A DNA stretch of 9,712 nt, from NCBI GenBank assembly GCA_937897265.1, contig CALCPT010000344.1, forward strand, positions 1 through 9,712. The letters are read 5' to 3'. Positions within the stretch are counted from its first letter, which is position 1. Each line of letters begins with the position of its first letter. Shown here in pieces: positions 6,558 through 9,712 of this stretch. This DNA comes from an uncultured Alcaligenaceae bacterium. GTDB taxonomy: Bacteria > Pseudomonadota > Gammaproteobacteria > Burkholderiales > Burkholderiaceae_B. The notes beneath the pieces are model-generated. The model searched no databases, was not told where the DNA came from, and saw only the letters and a program-made list of their open reading frames with translations. The translations under genes and the position numbers were made by a program.

Positions 6558-6566
6558 ATCTCGATG
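6549..6566. other. Chimeric junction 2 (block B to block C)
   Basis: Between the binding-protein residues SDAAN and the ComM residues ISMAAIVGGG the frame changes protein family within a few codons. Third-position GC rises sharply on the ComM side. The binding protein is cut before its last helices. ComM lacks everything before the segment that follows its Walker A region. The join happens to preserve the reading frame. Confidence 0.88.
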
Positions 6567-7259
6567 GCGGCCATCGTTGGCGGCGGCAAGGGGGCGAAGC
6601 CGGGCGAGATCAGCCTCGCGCATAATGGCGTGCTGTTCATGGATGAATTCCCCGAGTTTCCACGCAATGTGCTGGAAACGCTGCGCCAGCCGATTGAAAC
6701 CGGAGAGGTGGTGGTGTCGCGCGCCAATGCCCATGTGCGCTATCCCTGCCGGTTCCTGCTGATCGCGGCGGCCAATCCGTGCAAATGCGGCTATCTGGCC
6801 GACCCGTCGCGCGCCTGCGCCCGGGTGCCGATCTGCGGCGACGAATACCTGAGCCGCATCTCGGGCCCGCTGATGGACCGGTTCGATCTGCGCCTCGAAG
6901 TGCCGCCGGTGGCCTACACGGACCTTGACCTGCCCGCGACCGGGGAAAGCTCTGCCGTGGTTGCGGGGCGTGTGGCGCAGGCCCGGCGGCGACAGGCGCT
7001 GCGTTTTGCCGATCAAGCCGGTGTGAGGGTGAATGCCGATGCCGAAGGCGCGCTGCTGGAAGAGATCGCCTCGCCCGACGAAGACGGACGCGCCCTGTTG
7101 TCGCGCGTGGCCGACCGCTTCGGGCTTTCGGCGCGCGGGTACCACCGCATCCTGCGCGTGGCCCGCACGATCGCCGACCTTGACGAAGACGCGGCCGTGC
7201 GCCTGCCCCATATTGCCGAGGCGGTGGGGTACAGGCTGCCTGTCGGTGCGAAATCCTGA
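6558..7259 (+). CDS. comM: ComM/YifB Mg-chelatase-like AAA+ protein, C-terminal half
   Basis: The C-terminal 233 residues of a protein whose family is about 500 residues long. ComM is a cytoplasmic hexameric helicase that promotes branch migration during natural transformation and recombination. Present are GEISLAHNGVLFMDEFPEF (Walker B with the D-E pair), ETLRQPIETGEVVVSRA, AANPCKCGY (coded near 6768-6794), YLSRISGPLMDRFDLR with the sensor or finger arginines, and the Mg-chelatase C-terminal segment SARGYHRILRVARTIADL. The N-terminal Lon-like domain and the Walker A loop are absent, lost at junction 2, so this is not a natural truncation. The stop (7257-7259) lies 4 nt from the convergent gshB stop. 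Codon use and order fit Rhodobacteraceae. Confidence 0.9.
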   Translation: MSMAAIVGGGKGAKPGEISLAHNGVLFMDEFPEFPRNVLETLRQPIETGEVVVSRANAHVRYPCRFLLIAAANPCKCGYLADPSRACARVPICGDEYLSRISGPLMDRFDLRLEVPPVAYTDLDLPATGESSAVVAGRVAQARRRQALRFADQAGVRVNADAEGALLEEIASPDEDGRALLSRVADRFGLSARGYHRILRVARTIADLDEDAAVRLPHIAEAVGYRLPVGAKS

Positions 7260-7263
7260 CAGG

Positions 7264-8208
7264 TCAGGCGGCGCGTTTGGCTTCGATCACCTCCCAGATG
7301 CGGGCGGCGCCATTGGTGCCATCGAACCGCTCCAGCTCCTGCAAGCCGGTGGGCGAGGTCACGTTGATCTCGGTCAGCCAGTCGCCGATCACATCGATCC
7401 CGACGAAGATCTGACCCTTTGCCTTCAGCTCCGGCCCGATGGCTGCACAGATCTCCAGGTCGCGCGGGGTCAGCCCGATCTTTTCCGGCCGCCCGCCTGC
7501 ATGCATGTTCGACCGGGTCTCGCCGGCCTGCGGCACGCGGTTGATCGCGCCAATCGGCTCGCCATCGACCAGGATGATCCGCTTGTCACCCTTGGCGACA
7601 TCGGGAAGGAACTTCTGCACGATCAGCGGCTCGCGGCTCATGCCGGTGAACAGCTCGTGCAGCGAGGCCAGGTTGCGGTCGTTCGGGTCCAGCCGGAACA
7701 CGCCGGCCCCGCCATTGCCGTAGAGCGGCTTCAGGATGATGTCGCCATGCCGCGCCTTGAAGGCGCGGATGGTCGCCAGGTCGCGGGCAATCATGGTGGG
7801 CGGAGTCAGCTGCGGATAGTTCAGGACCAGCAGCTTTTCCGGCGAATTGCGCACCCAGAACGGATCATTCACCACCAGCGTGCCGGGGTGGATGCGCTCC
7901 AGGATATGGGTGGTTGTGATATAGCCCATGTCAAAGGGCGGGTCCTGGCGCAGCCAGACGACGTCAAAGGTCGCAAGATCCACCTCGGCCTCGGCGCCAT
8001 AGGTCACGTGGTTGCCCTTTTCGCGGCGCAGCTCGATCGGCCAGCCCCGTGCCGTCACGCGGCCCTCGTCGAAGGCCAGCTTGTCGGGCGTGTAGAAGAA
8101 AAGCGAGTGCCCCCGCGCCTGCGCCTCTAGGGCGATGCGGAACGTGCTGTCCCCGTCGATGTTGACAGACCCGATCGGGTCCATCTGCAGTGCAACTTTC
8201 AGGCCCAT
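7264..8208 (-). CDS. gshB: Glutathione synthetase
   Basis: A 314-residue cytoplasmic ATP-grasp enzyme that joins gamma-glutamylcysteine and glycine to make glutathione, with full family length. Motifs in order: [15 protein letters not shown] (9-23), LRQDPPFDM (86-94), [13 protein letters not shown] (114-126), the glycine-rich ATP loop [12 protein letters not shown] (160-171), GDKRI (207-211), and the metal- and substrate-binding stretch [19 protein letters not shown] (270-288). GGAGGA (8213-8218) lies 4 nt before the ATG at 8208. It follows yraN on the same strand by 62 bp and converges on comM. Complete, with no missing residues seen. Confidence 0.96.
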   Translation of the reverse strand: MGLKVALQMDPIGSVNIDGDSTFRIALEAQARGHSLFFYTPDKLAFDEGRVTARGWPIELRREKGNHVTYGAEAEVDLATFDVVWLRQDPPFDMGYITTTHILERIHPGTLVVNDPFWVRNSPEKLLVLNYPQLTPPTMIARDLATIRAFKARHGDIILKPLYGNGGAGVFRLDPNDRNLASLHELFTGMSREPLIVQKFLPDVAKGDKRIILVDGEPIGAINRVPQAGETRSNMHAGGRPEKIGLTPRDLEICAAIGPELKAKGQIFVGIDVIGDWLTEINVTSPTGLQELERFDGTNGAARIWEVIEAKRAA

Positions 8209-8270
8209 GCTGTCCTCCGCGATGACGCCCCTACATGGCGCAGCGCGGCTCGGGTTGCAATCGCACGGGG

Positions 8271-8624
8271 TCAGGCGGCGAAGGCATTCTCGATGATTTC
8301 GATGCGGCCTGCATCGTCGACCAGCGCCACGTCAAACCGGGCCGCCGTATCCTGCCCCGCAGGTTCCTGCCCCAGAAAGACCGAGGCCGAGGCGTAGATG
8401 CGTGCCATCTGCCGCCCGGTCAGATGCAGCGCCGCTTCGGCATGGCTGCGGCTTTGCTTGACTTCGATGAAGATGATCTCGGCCCCGTTGCGGGCAATCA
8501 GGTCAATCTCGCCGGCTTCGGACCGCCAGCGGCGCGCGGCAATGGGCGTGCCGCCAGTTTCATAAAGCCGGGCCACTGCGGCTTCTGCGGCAATCCCGGC
8601 ATGGTAAGACCCTGCTCCGCTCAT
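8271..8624 (-). CDS. yraN: YraN family (UPF0102) nuclease-fold protein
   Basis: A 117-residue protein with the restriction-endonuclease-like fold typical of UPF0102, whose physiological role is unsettled. The nuclease-type core is present: GEIDLIAR (38-45, with E39 and D41) and IEVK (53-56, with E54 and K56). The N-terminal [16 protein letters not shown] and the RRWRSEAG lead-in also fit the family. Its ATG overlaps the rsmI stop by 4 nt (ATGA), implying translational coupling. The rsmI-yraN pairing is widespread in Proteobacteria and supports the call. Confidence 0.93.
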   Translation of the reverse strand: MSGAGSYHAGIAAEAAVARLYETGGTPIAARRWRSEAGEIDLIARNGAEIIFIEVKQSRSHAEAALHLTGRQMARIYASASVFLGQEPAGQDTAARFDVALVDDAGRIEIIENAFAA

Positions 8625-9496
8625 TCCCGTTCCGCCAGTTGCAACGCCATCCGGTACACATCCTTGCGCGGCAGGTTAAGCGCTGCCGAAACCTCTGCCG
8701 CGGCATCCTTGACAGAGCCATGCGCAAGGGCGTCGCGCAAAGCCGCCTCGATGCTGGCCGCATCGACCACGCGGTCGCCCGGACGGTCGACAAGAACAAC
8801 AATTTCGCCTTTGACCGCCCGGCCTGCGAAGGCTTCTGCAAGCTCCCCGAGAGTGCCGCGCGACACTTCTTCGAATCGCTTGGTCAGTTCCCGGCACACC
8901 GCAGCAAGACGGTCCTTTCCGAAAGCATCCGCCATCTCGGTTAACAGACGGTTAATGCGCTTGGGCGATTCATACAAAATCAACGTCGCCGGCACCTGTC
9001 CAAGCTCTGCCAGAAACCGCGCCCGGTCCCCCGCACCCGTCGGCGGAAAGCCGGCAAACAGGAAGCGGTCGCTTGGCAGGCCTGACACCGTCAGGGCAGC
9101 CAGCACGGCAGAGGGCCCCGGCGCGGCCAGAACGGTGACGCCTTCGGCAATCGCGGCGCGGGCCAGCTGAAAACCCGGATCGGCGATCAGCGGCGTTCCC
9201 GCCTCCGAGGCATAGGCCACCGACTTCCCCTCTTTCAGGGCGCGCAGCAGGCGCGGGCGCACCGCCTCGCCGTTGTGGTCGTGATAGGCCACCAGCGGAC
9301 GATCGTTCAGCGCGACGCCGTGAATTTCCATCAGGTGGCGCAGGGTGCGCGTGTCTTCGGCGGCAAGAACATCGGCGCTGGCCAGAATATCCAGGGCGCG
9401 CAGGGTGATGTCGCGGGCCGCCCCGATCGGGGTTGCCAGCAGATGAAGGCCCGGCGGCACGGGCCGCAGCAGCGGCTTGGGGTCGCCGATTGACAC
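8621..9496 (-). CDS. rsmI: 16S rRNA (cytidine-1402 2'-O)-methyltransferase RsmI
   Basis: An SAM-dependent tetrapyrrole-methylase-fold enzyme that 2'-O-methylates C1402 in the ribosomal P site. It is 291 residues long from the chosen start. Motifs: LLATPIGAARDITLRALDIL (19-38), LAAEDTR (44-50), YASEAGTPLIADPGF (95-109), APGPSAVLAAL (125-135), FAGFPP (147-152), ILYESPKR (173-180) and ELTKRFEE (203-210). The usual PIGN reads PIGA here, and SDAGTP reads SEAGTP. The frame extends 15 codons further to an ATG at 9541, but those residues (MRFGQGRQLSKGVFF) are not family-like. I chose the GTG at 9496, which has AAGGGAG (9505-9511) 8 nt upstream. It is first in the rsmI-yraN-gshB set. Confidence 0.94.
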   Translation of the reverse strand: MSIGDPKPLLRPVPPGLHLLATPIGAARDITLRALDILASADVLAAEDTRTLRHLMEIHGVALNDRPLVAYHDHNGEAVRPRLLRALKEGKSVAYASEAGTPLIADPGFQLARAAIAEGVTVLAAPGPSAVLAALTVSGLPSDRFLFAGFPPTGAGDRARFLAELGQVPATLILYESPKRINRLLTEMADAFGKDRLAAVCRELTKRFEEVSRGTLGELAEAFAGRAVKGEIVVLVDRPGDRVVDAASIEAALRDALAHGSVKDAAAEVSAALNLPRKDVYRMALQLAERE

Positions 9497-9504
9497 GAAG
9501 AACA

Positions 9505-9511
9505 CTCCCTT
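9505..9511 (-). promoter_or_regulatory. Ribosome binding site deciding the rsmI start
   Basis: AAGGGAG on the minus strand, 8 nt before the GTG at 9496. It favours GTG over the more distal ATG at 9541, since conserved RsmI sequence begins shortly after the GTG. Confidence 0.6.
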
Positions 9512-9588
9512 CGAAAGTTGCCTTCCTTGGCCGAAGCGCATAGGCTTTGCGTCAAAGCTGTGATGGCTCTGACGAGAAGGAATACCGC

Positions 9589-9662
9589 ATGTTGTCCGTT
9601 CTGTCGTGGGCTCGCAAGGCCCTGGGTGCGCGCAGCGCCTTGGCTTGGGCGACGTTAGGCCT
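9589..9662 (+). CDS. Start of a probable LppC-like penicillin-binding protein activator (partial)
   Basis: Only 24 codons remain before adapter: MLSVLSWARKALGARSALAW and onward. A basic start followed by a hydrophobic stretch resembles a signal or lipoprotein leader, but the lipobox is beyond the end. GAGAAGGA (9574-9581) is a good ribosome site 7 nt before the ATG. In Rhodobacteraceae the gene divergent from rsmI is commonly the lppC-like activator of penicillin-binding proteins, an outer-membrane lipoprotein with a periplasmic-binding-protein fold. The identification rests mainly on this gene order. The 92 bp between the two starts should hold both promoters. Confidence 0.55.
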
Positions 9663-9712
9663 AGATCGGAAGAGCGTCGTGTAGGGAAAGAGTGTCTTCG
9701 CCTGTGTAGATC
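9663..9712 (+). other. Illumina read-1/P5-side adapter with i5 index (contaminant)
   Basis: AGATCGGAAGAGCGTCGTGT begins at 9663 and continues as the standard universal adapter to 9695. An 8-base index CTTCGCCT (9696-9703) and GTGTAGATC from the P5 arm follow. CTTCGCCT is the reverse complement of AGGCGAAG, which I recall as TruSeq HT i5 index D505. Non-biological. Confidence 0.98.

Noticed and set aside
6417..7211. Long minus-strand frame opposite the binding protein/comM join
   Set aside because: It crosses the chimeric junction and is antisense to two recognised proteins, so it cannot be a real gene.
7033..8130. Long plus-strand frame across the comM 3' end and gshB
   Set aside because: It lies antisense to a complete gshB and out of frame with comM. 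Such long antisense frames are normal in GC-rich DNA, and it shows no family motifs.
8235..9170. Long plus-strand frame opposite yraN and rsmI
   Set aside because: Its composition is arginine/alanine-rich low complexity, with no recognisable domain. It is fully covered by two well-supported genes on the other strand.

Overview
This window is not one continuous piece of a genome. Illumina library adapter sits at both ends (1-38 and 9663-9712). Between the adapters lie at least three blocks with different base composition and taxonomic flavour, so it reads as a chimeric metagenome contig. Taxonomic calls are inferences from protein style and gene order, not from any search.

Block A (39 to about 385, minus strand) is very GC-rich. 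It is an internal fragment of a FecCD/BtuC-type ABC transporter permease. The reading frame hits a stop where the base composition drops, which marks junction 1.

Block B (about 386 to about 6557) has moderate GC and looks betaproteobacterial, probably Burkholderiales. Its minus-strand genes, in transcription order, are: a class IV-like histone deacetylase-family amidohydrolase; a lambda-crystallin/L-gulonate 3-dehydrogenase-like NAD enzyme; rubrerythrin; a two-[4Fe-4S] plus two-CCG-domain Fe-S protein; and a DUF3501 protein. The last three form a likely oxidative-stress or redox module of undefined biochemistry. A plus-strand gene for a periplasmic branched-chain amino-acid-type binding protein starts at 5598 and is cut off by junction 2. 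Both gaps flanking the deacetylase gene hold short degenerate tandem repeats, with periods of 24 and 22 bp. The gap before the binding-protein gene also holds two perfect inverted repeats.

Block C (about 6558-9662) is GC-rich and looks like Rhodobacteraceae (Alphaproteobacteria). It holds the C-terminal half of comM (YifB, plus strand), convergent with a minus-strand set rsmI-yraN-gshB. The first codons of a divergent gene, probably the lppC-like penicillin-binding protein activator, follow. This order fits what I know of Rhodobacteraceae chromosomes.

The most striking apparent novelty is a 553-residue open frame joining a periplasmic binding protein to a Mg-chelatase-like AAA+ domain. It is best explained as an assembly artefact. 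I see no convincing undescribed defence, mobile or RNA system. The items most worth a second look are the rubrerythrin/Fe-S/DUF3501 module and the intergenic repeats around the deacetylase gene.
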